Shown: positions 16,557 through 26,500 of the stretch, piece after piece
Layout of the letters: each line of letters starts with the position of its first letter
Numbering within the stretch: position 1 is the first letter of the stretch
Origin: CAYUYM01 sp964449305
GTDB taxonomy: Bacteria > Bacteroidota > Ignavibacteria > SZUA-365 > CAYQST01
NCBI GenBank assembly: GCA_964449305.1
Contig: CAYUYM010000021.1
Coordinates: 1-27,083, forward strand
Direction of reading: 5' to 3'
Length of the DNA stretch: 27,083 nucleotides
The notes under the pieces: generated by a model
Databases searched by the model: none
Told to the model about the DNA's origin: nothing
The model's input: only the letters and a program-made list of their open reading frames with translations
Position numbers and translations under genes: made by a program

Positions 16557-16598
16557 TGCGGGCACCACCTGATCAGGTGGTGCCCGCACATCGTTTTT
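16557..16598 (+). terminator. Strong intrinsic terminator after gcvT
   Basis: Bases 16557-16588 form a perfect 32-nt palindrome. Its arms, TGCGGGCACCACC and GGTGGTGCCCGCA, can fold as a very GC-rich stem with a small TGATCA loop. Five T residues follow at 16594-16598. It lies 14 nt after the gcvT stop. On the opposite strand no T-run follows, so it should act in the plus direction only. Confidence 0.9.
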
Positions 16599-16635
16599 CA
16601 CTCGCAGAAAAGGAGCGAACGGCGTCGCAGCAGCG

Positions 16636-19347
16636 TTGAAGAGCAAGAGCACATATAAAACCCAGCCGAAGGTGCAGGATGCGAAGCGTCCGGCCGTCTC
16701 CACCCATCACAAGACCCAGATCATCGGTCTGCTGATGCTCGTGGCAGGAATCCTGCTGTTCCTCGCACTCGTTTCCCATTCCCGCGCCGATGAGGGCATC
16801 GCCGATCTGCGACTCAAGGATCTGGTGAAGGTCTTCACCGGCGATCAGGACATCAAGGCCCGCGCCGATCTCACGGAAAACTGGCTCGGCTTGTTCGGAG
16901 CGCTCATCGCGAACTTCCTGTTCTCCTCCACGGTCGGGTATTTCGCGCTGTCACTCCCCATCCTCCTCGGAGCCTGGGGGTGGTACATCTTCAAGCGCAA
17001 GGATCTCCACGAGCTCGCCTATTATTCGAACTACTCCATTGCCTTTGTCCTCCTCGGATCCACGTTTTTCGGGCTGTTCCGGCTCGTCACCTGGTTCCCT
17101 GAGCTTTCACCCTACTGGTCCGGAAAGATCGGAGACTTCCTCGCCGGCATCATCTCCCGGCTCATCGGCACCACGGGTGGTCTCATCGCCGTGGTCACCA
17201 TCGTGGTCATCCTTCTCATCATCGTCGTGGACCTTGATCTGCCCGCATCCCTGTCATGGCTGAGCAGGTTCGGGCGCGGCATCCGTGGCCTTTTCACAGG
17301 CAGACCCCGCCGTGCTTCGGCGATGGATCAGACTGACAATGACGACACACTGGTGGACGACAGCGCAATCATGAACACACGCGTCACCATCCCGGATTCT
17401 GTTCCGGAACGCCCGAAGCGCGTGGATCGCCGCCATATCGACCTTCCACGCGAACCGGCACGCATGGCGCCAGCTCCGGTCATGATCTCCCGCCACGACG
17501 AACCCGAGACACCATCGTGGACCGCTCCGGCGAATGGCAACGCCTCACCGCGCTCCGATGGGGTCATCTCGCTCGAGGACCTGGACCGGGAAGCGCGCAA
17601 CGGGACCGCCCGACCTTCTGCGGCGCCCGATGCCCCCCCTGCCAGGCCGTCACGGCGCCAACCCGAGCCCCCGGCCGATGCATCGGACCCGCGCAAGCCA
17701 CAGAGCCGGGAGCCATTCGTCCCACCAGAAATCGAGGGTCCCGCCGCCGCTTCATCAATCGATGAAGGTGTGCAACCAGGAGAAGGGCGGATTCTCGACG
17801 ACTATGACGATACCAACGCAGAAGAAGCCAATCTGCGTCTTGCATCGGCCTCACTTCGCTATGTTCCGCCCACACTGGATCTTCTCGAACCGCAGACGCG
17901 CATCAATGCCATTCCCGACGAGGAGCTGCGCTCAAAGGCGGATCTCGTCCGTGAGAAGCTGTCCGTTTTCGGCATCGAGATCACAAAGATAGACGTCAAG
18001 CCCGGCCCTGTCGTCACGCTGTTCGAACTGGTACCCGATTCCAGCGTCAAGGTGAGTCGCATCACCGCTCTCTCCGACGATCTCGCCCTGGCTCTGGCAG
18101 CTCGCGGCATCCGAATCATCGCACCTATTCCAGGGAAGAGTGCCGTCGGCATCGAGATTCCAAACAACACGCCGGAACTGGTGAATTTTGTTTCGATTGT
18201 GGCATCACCGCAGTTTCAGAAGACCAAGCAGAACATCTCCCTGGGCATAGGCAAGGGGATCACGGGAGAAGTGCTCTGTTACGATCTCGCCAAGATGCCG
18301 CATCTCCTCATGGCGGGCGCCACGGGATCCGGGAAATCCGTGGGCATCAACGTCATGATCAACAGCATTCTCTTCCGCATGCACCCGTCGGACGTGAAAA
18401 TGGTGATGATCGATCCAAAGAAGATCGAGCTCGCACAATATGCGGGGCTGAATCGTCACTTTCTCGCCCGCTGTCCCGACATCCCGGAGGAGATCATCAC
18501 CGACCCGGGGAGCGCTGTCATCGTGTTGAAGAGCCTGGAGTTGGAGATGGATGTGCGCTACACGAAGCTCGCGAAGGCGGGTGTGCGCCATCTCAACGAC
18601 TACAATGCAAAGGTGAAGTCCGGTGCGTTGAAGGACAAGGAGGACGAGCAGCTCGGGATCCGTCACTACAAGCTCCCATATATTGTGGTGATCATCGACG
18701 AGCTTGCGGATCTGATGATCACGGCCGGGCGCGAGGTGGAGGAGCCCATCACCCGTCTCGCACAGCTGGCCCGTGCCGTTGGCATTCACCTCATTGTGGC
18801 GACGCAGCGTCCGAGTGTGGACGTGATCACCGGAATCATCAAGGCGAACTTTCCGTCCCGCATTGCGTTCCAGGTGGCATCGCGCATCGATTCCCGGACG
18901 ATTCTCGACGCCGTGGGTGCGGACAGGTTGTTGGGCAATGGCGACATGTTGTTCCACCCGAGCGACTATCCGAAACCGGTCCGTGTGCAGAACGCCTTTC
19001 TTTCCACCGAGGAGGTGGAGCGTGTGGTGGAGCATATCGCGAAACAGAAGGGGTATTTCGCCCCCTACATGCTGCCATCGGTGCGGGCGATCAAGAAAGC
19101 CCAATCCCGCTCAGAGGCATTGGAGACGGATGAGCTTCTGTACGAAGCCGCAAGGCTTGTGGTGAGGCACCAGCAGGGATCGGTTTCCCTGCTTCAGCGG
19201 CGTCTCAAGGTGGGCTACTCCCGTGCAGCACGCATCATGGACCAGCTGGAAATGGCCGGTGTGGTCGGAGCGGGCGAAGGCAGCAAGGCGCGCGAGGTGA
19301 AGGTGGAGGATGAACAGGATCTCGAAAACATTTTGCAGGGAATGTGA
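16636..19347 (+). CDS. ftsK: DNA translocase FtsK/SpoIIIE
   Basis: FtsK is a septum-anchored hexameric motor that pumps chromosome ends into daughter cells and activates dimer resolution. The 903-residue product has a basic N-terminus and about four membrane spans to residue 200. A Pro/Arg/Asp-rich linker follows at about 215-405. The alpha/beta motor has Walker A GATGSGKS (561-568), Walker B VVIIDELADL (Asp688) and the ARAVGIHLIVATQRPSVDV segment. The C-terminal winged-helix gamma domain (about 830-900: LLQRRLKVGYSRAARIMDQLE) reads polar DNA motifs. The start is TTG at 16636; the only good Shine-Dalgarno (AAAAGGAG, 16608-16615) is 20 nt away with no nearer in-frame start. lolA follows closely, as often seen in Bacteroidota. 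There is little room for a promoter between the terminator and the start. Confidence 0.96.
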   Translation: MKSKSTYKTQPKVQDAKRPAVSTHHKTQIIGLLMLVAGILLFLALVSHSRADEGIADLRLKDLVKVFTGDQDIKARADLTENWLGLFGALIANFLFSSTVGYFALSLPILLGAWGWYIFKRKDLHELAYYSNYSIAFVLLGSTFFGLFRLVTWFPELSPYWSGKIGDFLAGIISRLIGTTGGLIAVVTIVVILLIIVVDLDLPASLSWLSRFGRGIRGLFTGRPRRASAMDQTDNDDTLVDDSAIMNTRVTIPDSVPERPKRVDRRHIDLPREPARMAPAPVMISRHDEPETPSWTAPANGNASPRSDGVISLEDLDREARNGTARPSAAPDAPPARPSRRQPEPPADASDPRKPQSREPFVPPEIEGPAAASSIDEGVQPGEGRILDDYDDTNAEEANLRLASASLRYVPPTLDLLEPQTRINAIPDEELRSKADLVREKLSVFGIEITKIDVKPGPVVTLFELVPDSSVKVSRITALSDDLALALAARGIRIIAPIPGKSAVGIEIPNNTPELVNFVSIVASPQFQKTKQNISLGIGKGITGEVLCYDLAKMPHLLMAGATGSGKSVGINVMINSILFRMHPSDVKMVMIDPKKIELAQYAGLNRHFLARCPDIPEEIITDPGSAVIVLKSLELEMDVRYTKLAKAGVRHLNDYNAKVKSGALKDKEDEQLGIRHYKLPYIVVIIDELADLMITAGREVEEPITRLAQLARAVGIHLIVATQRPSVDVITGIIKANFPSRIAFQVASRIDSRTILDAVGADRLLGNGDMLFHPSDYPKPVRVQNAFLSTEEVERVVEHIAKQKGYFAPYMLPSVRAIKKAQSRSEALETDELLYEAARLVVRHQQGSVSLLQRRLKVGYSRAARIMDQLEMAGVVGAGEGSKAREVKVEDEQDLENILQGM

Positions 19348-19390
19348 GTTCATCGAAGAGATGACTCACCCACAAACCATGGATGCCGCA

Positions 19391-20050
19391 ATGAAGACTC
19401 CCCGAACACTGTTCCTGACCTTTCTCACTGTTGCTCTGATTCTGAGCATCGCCCAGCCACCAACCATGGCGTATCCTGGCATCACGCCGCAGGAGATCAT
19501 CGAAAAAGTGCAGGCCCGATACGAAAAAATGACCAATGCCTATCTGGAATTCACCCAGAGTGTGCGGTACAAGGTGTCCAAGGCGAACCAGACGACCTCC
19601 GGGAAGATGTACTTCAAGAAAAAGAACCGGTACCGTATTGAGACTGGAGAGCGGACCATCGTGACAAACGGGACCGTGTCTTGGTCTTGGTCTCCATCCA
19701 GGAACCAGGTGATCATTGACAGATACAAGGAACAGGCACATTCGCTGTCGCCGGAGCAACTGCTTCTGAAGTATCCGGCGGACTTTTTCTCGTCGCTGGT
19801 TGGGGAGGAGAAGCTGGCAGGTGAAACCTGCCATGTGATGAAGCTCACCCCAAAGGAGGAGAACAGCTTTGCAGCGGCGATCAAGATCTGGGTGTCGCCC
19901 AAGTGGTTGATCCGGAAGGTGGAGGTGACGGACATCAACGGAGCCATCACAACGTACCAGATCAAGGAACTGCAGATCGACACCTCCATTCCCGATGACA
20001 CGTTCGAGTTCAAGGCCCCTGCAGGGGCGACGACGATCGATCTGCGCTGA
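19391..20050 (+). CDS. lolA: Periplasmic outer-membrane lipoprotein carrier LolA
   Basis: LolA takes lipoproteins released by the LolCDE complex and carries them across the periplasm. Starting at ATG 19391, the 219-residue product has a signal peptide (MKTPRTLFLTFLTVALILS...TMA, cleavage before YPGITPQ). The carrier fold follows: helix ITPQEIIEKVQARYEKMTNA, then AYLEFTQSV, GKMYFKKKNRYRIET, a 'TNGTVSWSWSPSRNQVIID' strand pair, and the conserved C-terminal DDTFEFKAPAG. ATGs at 19361 and 19379 are in frame and would lengthen the n-region; none has a good ribosome-binding site. It lies 43 nt after ftsK and is probably co-transcribed with it. Given the lipoproteins in this window and the T9SS, lipoprotein traffic to the outer membrane is expected here. 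Confidence 0.92.
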   Translation: MKTPRTLFLTFLTVALILSIAQPPTMAYPGITPQEIIEKVQARYEKMTNAYLEFTQSVRYKVSKANQTTSGKMYFKKKNRYRIETGERTIVTNGTVSWSWSPSRNQVIIDRYKEQAHSLSPEQLLLKYPADFFSSLVGEEKLAGETCHVMKLTPKEENSFAAAIKIWVSPKWLIRKVEVTDINGAITTYQIKELQIDTSIPDDTFEFKAPAGATTIDLR

Positions 20051-20351
20051 TGCCGGACAACCCGGCGCTCGGATCTGATGGACGTCATGAGAAGAACGGC
20101 GGGCGCAGAGAGGATTTCTCCAGCATGTTTCACAACCGGAGGTACGCACATTTTGACACCCACACCATTTCGCGCGGCAGCAGTGTCGGTATTTTGACAC
20201 GGGATGTGAAATTGATGTTTTTCTGACGTTTTTGCGGTTTTCTCTTTGGCAGGATTGTTGCAAGATAGAAGGGCCATTTTTCGCCGTTCACCAAAACGCA
20301 GAATGCTGGAAAAGCGGGATGAAAAAAATGAGCAATGCAGGTTGAAACGTA

Positions 20352-20383
20352 TTGATTGAAACAGGTTTTTCGAAGTATTTTTA
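20352..20383 (+). promoter_or_regulatory. Candidate promoter of the giant gene
   Basis: TTGATT (20352-20357) is followed by 18 nt and TATTTT (20376-20381). An overlapping alternative is TTGAAA (20356-20361), 16 nt, TTTTAA (20378-20383). It sits on the TTGAAAC direct repeats, so a regulator binding these would compete with polymerase. The leader would be about 165 nt. It does not match the Bacteroidota TAnnTTTG element, so confidence is low. Confidence 0.3.
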
Positions 20384-20460
20384 AAGCTACCCCAGAACGA
20401 CCATGAGTGATTTTGACGGAAATACGAAAATGATGTGGTATTCAGCAGAAGGAGGAATGA

Positions 20461-20475
20461 ATGAACAGCAGTTAG
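20461..20475 (+). other. Leader mini-ORF (4 codons) with strong Shine-Dalgarno
   Basis: AAGGAGG (20449-20455) lies 5 nt before ATG AAC AGC AGT TAG, encoding Met-Asn-Ser-Ser. It is the best ribosome-binding site in the region yet leads only to a tetrapeptide, 80 nt before the giant gene. It might be a leader peptide or standby site, or chance. A second ATG at 20457 is in frame with the giant gene but only 1 nt from the Shine-Dalgarno. Confidence 0.25.
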
Positions 20476-20555
20476 AAGAAAGATATCACACTTCTTTGCT
20501 TCAACCCTGTCAATCCCTGTCTATTGTCTTTCAAACAACCACGGAGATCTCACGA

Positions 20556-23500
20556 ATGAAGAAAACTCTAACCTTCATTTCCTTCTTCGCCCTCGCGTTG
20601 CTGGTGGTTTTCAGCAATGCCTCGGCGCAGCCTGGAATTCGAACGGTCAAGGGCGACTTTTTCAACATCACCCGTACGGTTGAACAGACTGCCGACTCCG
20701 TCACGTTCATTGCAGATACGTTGACGTTTGAGGACGGCGGTGGTTCCACGCAGGTTGGTAACTTCGCAGTGAATGACTCAGTTGTCATTTTCTTCGTTCA
20801 CAATCGGTTCAAGATCGTGAACAACTGGATTTACACCAACCCGCAGCGTTTCGATTACATCTATGCCTCGGTTGCAAACAGCGGCGCCCTTCTCGGTCGC
20901 AAGCTGTACAACTACCCGGGCGGTGTGACCGATGCAGCCGTTGCAGGAGTCCAGAAAGTTGGAATTCGTCCCGTTTACCGTCCGCTCGGCAACATCGCCA
21001 TCTCGTCGGACATCTCGACCTATGGTCCGGCCGCACAGTATGGCACCGGCGCGACGCGTCAAATGCTGTCGTTCTACTTCAGCAGTCTTGATCCCACGGA
21101 ATCGATCAGCAATCCCAAGATGGATCGCATCCAGGTCAAGAACATCTACTTCAAACCGAATATCAACAACCTCACCGGTCTCGCCATGCCGCCGGATACC
21201 ACGAGGGACATCCTCCGCGCGTATCACCTCGACGCAGCCACCGGTAAGGTCGTCAATGGCGGCCCGCTCTCCCCGGGTTGGACCGACCTCGCAGTCGTTC
21301 GTCTTCTCCCCGGTACCACCAGGTACCTCGTTTTTGTGAAGGACTCCGCTCAGGCGGTGGACGCCGGTGAATACATCGGTTCCTTTGGTGACTACTCCCG
21401 TGGACGTTACTTCCTCGGTGATGACGGTCTTCCTTTGAATGATCTCGCAAACGGTAACCCGACCTATCGCGCAGGCTTCCGCCCGACGAACCTTCGTACG
21501 TTCGTGGAAAGCGGCGTGACAGTTGCCAACCCCGACTATGGCATGATGATCGACGGCCTGCCGCCTGAGCGCAACCCGCTCAAGCTGTCCGGCCTCTATC
21601 AGATCCTCTGCCCGGGTGGCATGATCGGCAACTTGGCGTATCCCAATCAGAATCCGGTCTGGGGCCTCATTCCCCCGTATCGCATTCACGCCTATGCCGC
21701 TCCGTCCAACTATCCGTATCAGCCGGGCCTCGTCACCTCTGGTGTCGACACCCTGCGTTTCGTCGACGCCTGGGGCAACCGCACCTGGGATCGCACCACC
21801 CAGCCGACTCTGAAGGCCCTCTCGTACACCCGTACCACCAATGGTGTGGATGACTTCACGGGTTACCTGAAGGGTTACACCGCAGCCGACGACACCCTTC
21901 GTCAGTACGGTCAGATCGTCTATCGTCGTCTCGCCTACACGTTCGCGCGTCATCGCGTGAATGTCGGTGGTGTGCTCGACTCCATCCGTATCGTGGCCAA
22001 TGCCGTTGTGGAATACCGCGGTCTCGGCAACATTCTCAGCTACCTTGATGCCAGCGCGGACACCTCCGGCGGCTTCCCGAGGAAGTTTGTGGTCTCTGTT
22101 CGTACCAACGAAGCGGATCTCGACAACACACTTCTTCGCACCAACATCGATCTGAACGATTCCCATGTTGCCCCCGGTGGCCCAATCGAACCGTTCCGTA
22201 CCCCGCTCGATCCCCTCGGCCCGGGAATCTCCCTCCCGCACACCGGTCTGAAGATCGTGCTTCGTCCCAACATCCCGCGTCATATCGATATCAACACTGA
22301 TGACACGTGGCGGTCCAGGAACCAGGACACGGACTGCCTGAACGTTGGCATCACCCTGTATGATGGCTATGGCAACGAAGTGGACGACAACGAAAAGTAC
22401 AAGATGGAACTCAGCCCGTTTGGCAAGCTGGTCCAGGGCAACAACTACATCCGCAATGGTGTGTTTGATTCGCTCGTCGTCGAGAATCCGAACGTTCTCG
22501 TCAGCGGTCTGAATCTCGACACCGGCCGTGTGTATGTGACCATGGGCAACCTCGGCCGCGCGCAGAGGGTCTTCCGTCATCAGGGTCAGGGCGCATATCG
22601 CATCCGCATCCGTTCCACATGGGCGCTGAACGATCGCTCTGCCGACCTTCATGATCCGTACAAGATTGATCCGTATCCCACGGGCAATCCAAGCGATCCC
22701 TCCATCTTCCAGCATATCAACAACATCCCCGACGGTTCGCCGAACAACAACTTTGGCTATGTCTATCCAAACGTCAGCCCGATTCCTGCAGGTTTCTATA
22801 ACCCGGGCAACAAGATGGGACAGACGACCGCGTTCGACTCGACCGACGTGATCTGGGACGGCAATGACTGGCAGTACACCACGCAGAAGCAGCTCCGCAT
22901 CGAAATCGTGCTCGGCACCAACGACGCCCTCGTCGTCGGCCGCGTCGGTGGCTTTGTGAAGCCGGGTACCCGTCAATCCGTCTACCGCAAGCTCTTTGTG
23001 CGCGTGACCGACGTCCAGGGCAACCCCCGCGACATCACGCCGTACTTCGATCCAACCAACATTGGCAATACCAAGGTGTTTGTCGAACTTCCCGACAACC
23101 CTGGCTTCATCGCCCTCGGCGGAAACAAGGAATTCTTCGGCTCGGTCTCCCCGAACATCGCAGGCGTTCCTGGTGGTCCGTTTGGCTCCGGTTGCCCGAG
23201 CAACCCGTCCAACATCCCGAGCCCCACGGTTCCCGATGGTTATGCCACCCCGACCGACCCGTACAACACGGGCGACATCCTCAATGCAGAATTCGTCAAT
23301 GCTGAGAACAACGGCTTTGGCTGGGTTCTCCCTGGCATCAATGGCGACGTGCCCGCACTTGCACAGTACAAGGCCGTCCGTTTCTACCTCCGCGCCCCGA
23401 AGAACGTGCGTCAGCTCGGTCTCGACGGTACGGACAAGATCCGCATGAGAGCACACCTCGTCGTCGCCACGATGCCGGGCGTGCAGGACTTCAGCGTCAG

Positions 23501-26500
23501 CAGCGCACTCGCCGAAATGAGCGTCATTCCTGACGTCGTTCAGACGGTCGAGATCTTCCACTCGGAAGGCAAGCCGCATGGCACCACCGAACCAATGGAA
23601 GGCTGGAACCCGATGACTGCAGGCGATGCTCTGAACCTCAGCTACCCAACGGGAACCCCGCGGAATGCTGCAGAGAGCAACGCTCTTTACAGTGGATACT
23701 TCTTCCGCGCACGTCAGCCGCAGGGCAACGAGTCGCCGCGTCAGACCTCCGAAACCTTCCCCGTGCCCATCACGCCGGAAGCATTCATTGGCTCCCTGAT
23801 CGCCGGTCCTGTCTCCCTCGATGACGATTGCACCGCCCCGATCCCGATGGATGAAGTGACTGTGTCTGAGAACACGAAGCAGATCAAGCTGATCGCCCGC
23901 GTGCTCGACCAGTATCGCAACCCTGTCGGCGCCCGCCACGTGAAGTTCCACATCGAGAACGAAACCCTCCCGATCACCCCGGACGTCGATGCCAATGGCA
24001 AGCGCGTTCCGTTCCGACTGACTTCCAACAGCCAGTACGGTGCATTCGGTACCGTCCGTTTCGATCCGAACACGGGCACCTACTACACCACCAACGTGCA
24101 GAACGACACCGTGAAGCGTTCGACGATTGGCGACACCCTGACAGCAGGCTGGGTCACCGCCTACTACAATTCGGGCTTCGTCGGCCATCAGATAGTCCGC
24201 ATCGCCGTGACGCCTGACACCATGGCATGGGATCTTTCCGACATCGGTCGCAACACCGGTGAAGGCACGATCGTCGGCCAGAGCTATCGTGGTTACGCCC
24301 CGCGCGTGATCATCCCCATCTACTTGAGGCCCGACACGGTGGCCGAGAGAGTTGAGATCTTCCCGTATACAGCATCATCCCTCTCGCCGGTTCCGCTTCC
24401 CGTGGATCAGGTGAAGATGACTGCCCTCGAAGACATCTCCATCTATGGCGACGCCAAGCAGGGTCGTCGTGATGCAACCGGTAACTTCCCGTGTCCGACC
24501 CAGGATCCGACCTGTTACCGCGATGATCCCACAACGAACTACGCACCGAGCTTCTCGACGTTCTCGGCCAACCCGAAGTTCATCGAGACCCGCGTGACGC
24601 ACTTTGGTCGCAAGGCCAACACCAACATTCGTCCGTATATCCCTGACACCCTGAACATCGCGAGCACGGATCTTGCCAGCCCGAACACGGTCACGGCAGG
24701 TCGTATCGTCACCCTTCTTGCCAGAAGGTACGACAAGTACGGCAACCTCATTGGTTCGTCGCGTCTCGCCGAAGGTCAGGCATCAGTGCTTCCGGCCGAG
24801 GACACAGCACGCGTGCGCTTCCGCATGTGGGCAGCCAACGCCAGTGGCAAAATTGCCGCTCCGGCACCGTACAATGTGGGCAACATCGACGGTCAGTTCG
24901 TCCCTGCGTTCGATTGGACGCGCGACGAGTACGGCCCGATGAGGAAGGCCCGCTATCGTCACACCATCATCAGCAACAGGATCCACGAGAGCGCCTCCAA
25001 GGGCGGCGGCAATGGCGTGTTCATGAACCAGACCGCCATGTGTACTGCACTCGAATTCCCGACTCCGAAGCTTTCGGATGCCGACCTGTTCTTCGAAGCG
25101 ACGGCTGTGTCGATCATCAACACGCCGAACACCACTGATCCGCTTCCGCGCGACACGATCAAGGTGCTCAGCCGCATGAAGAACCCGACCCGCTACGATG
25201 TCCTTCGCGGCGGTCAGGAATATGTCAATCGCGACAACTCGCTGTATTCCGGTACACCGGAAGCCCGCGCCAAGGTGCCGATGAGCTCCATCGTCGGTCT
25301 CCCGGCTGGTGAGGATGATCCTCAGCAGTTCAACGTTGACGTCAATGGCGTCGACCACGTTCTGCTCAGCCAGGTCTACAAGTACAATGTGAACAACTAT
25401 CGTGTTGGCAAGTACGAATGCGTTGATGTGAACAACGTTCCGCTCGACAAGAACGGCAATGCTCTCTATCTCGCAGACGGTACGGTCAACCCGGCATTCA
25501 GCTTCCATATGTACTCGAATCTTCCGCAGATCCACAAGTTCAGCGCAAAGAACTACTCCTCCGCTCCGCTCAACCAGGCGCTGCCTGGTGAGGTTCTTCC
25601 GCCGAATGCCCGCGGTGGCTCCTATGTGTGCCACGTTGCTGGCGGTGGTGATGGAATCGGCGTCAACCTCAGCGGCGACGATCGTCGCCCTGTGCTCATG
25701 CGCATTACCCCGATCTGGGAGGACAACCCTGCCCAGTCCGGCGGTGCACCGTATGATCTCGCAAAGTTCAGCGGCGTCAACAGCCAGCCGGGCCAGACCC
25801 GCGTGTATGAAGCACGTCTGTATGCTGACACCATCTATACATGGGCAGGCTACCTGAATGCAACGACCCAGGCGACCATGACTCGCATCGAGTTCATGGG
25901 CACCCGTACGGATCGTGCACCGGAAGGTGGTTACTCCCAGCTCGATCGTTACACCCGCATTGGCGTTCTTCCGTGGAACCAGCCTGAGTGGGCAGCAAAC
26001 GGTCTTCCCTGCGCAGTGAACGTCGGTACCGACCGTACGGGCGCAGGCTCCACAAACCTCTTCAACAACCGTATCAACGGTGGCCAGAATGCAACCAAGT
26101 TCGCCGGTGACTACAACCGTCGTTACCTGAATGCCGCCACCGTGTACAGCCGCGGCGTCCAGAACGCGCAGCGCCAGACCATTGCCCCGGGATTCTTCTT
26201 CAAGATGATCGATTCGACCGCCGACCAGGTGATTGACATCCGCATCATTGATCCGTCTCTCAAGGACATGGCCGGCCGCACTGTGGACGATACCTCCAGC
26301 TACGATCAGGGCAAGACCTTCGTCGTGCGTCGTGAGAACCGCAACCTGACACGTGCCTTCCATCTTGATGACACGTACAAGGATGCTGCGAATCCTCGCG
26401 GTGGTATCCAGGGCCCGAACTACAACACCTCGTCTGTCGATGAAATCCCGTATGACAAGCGTCCGCCTTCCCAGGTCACGCCGATTCAGCCGGATGAAGC

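Larger units (their letters stand above)
20051..20555 (+). other. 505-nt intergenic region upstream of the giant gene
   Basis: This region is more AT-rich than its surroundings. It contains a 10-bp direct repeat, ATTTTGACAC (20150-20159 and 20191-20200, 41 nt apart), each with a TTGACA core. It also has a second pair, TTGAAAC (20342-20348 and 20356-20362, 14 nt apart), a candidate promoter, and a short Shine-Dalgarno-led mini-ORF. A weak 5-bp GCCGG/CCGGC hairpin follows lolA without a T-run. I see no longer gene with coding character. Confidence 0.6.

Noticed and set aside
20052..20066. Possible terminator after lolA
   Set aside because: Only a 5-bp GCCGG/CCGGC stem with no following T-run.
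20150..20220. TTGACA boxes as sigma-70 -35 elements
   Set aside because: No acceptable -10 sequence lies 16-18 nt downstream of either copy; kept only as a direct repeat.
20778..24188. Minus-strand open frame of 1,136 codons
   Set aside because: It is in exact codon register with the plus-strand giant gene, which has a signal peptide, ribosome-binding site and coding-type bias. The antisense product is Val/Arg/Asp/His-rich without motifs, as expected from reverse-complemented biased codons.
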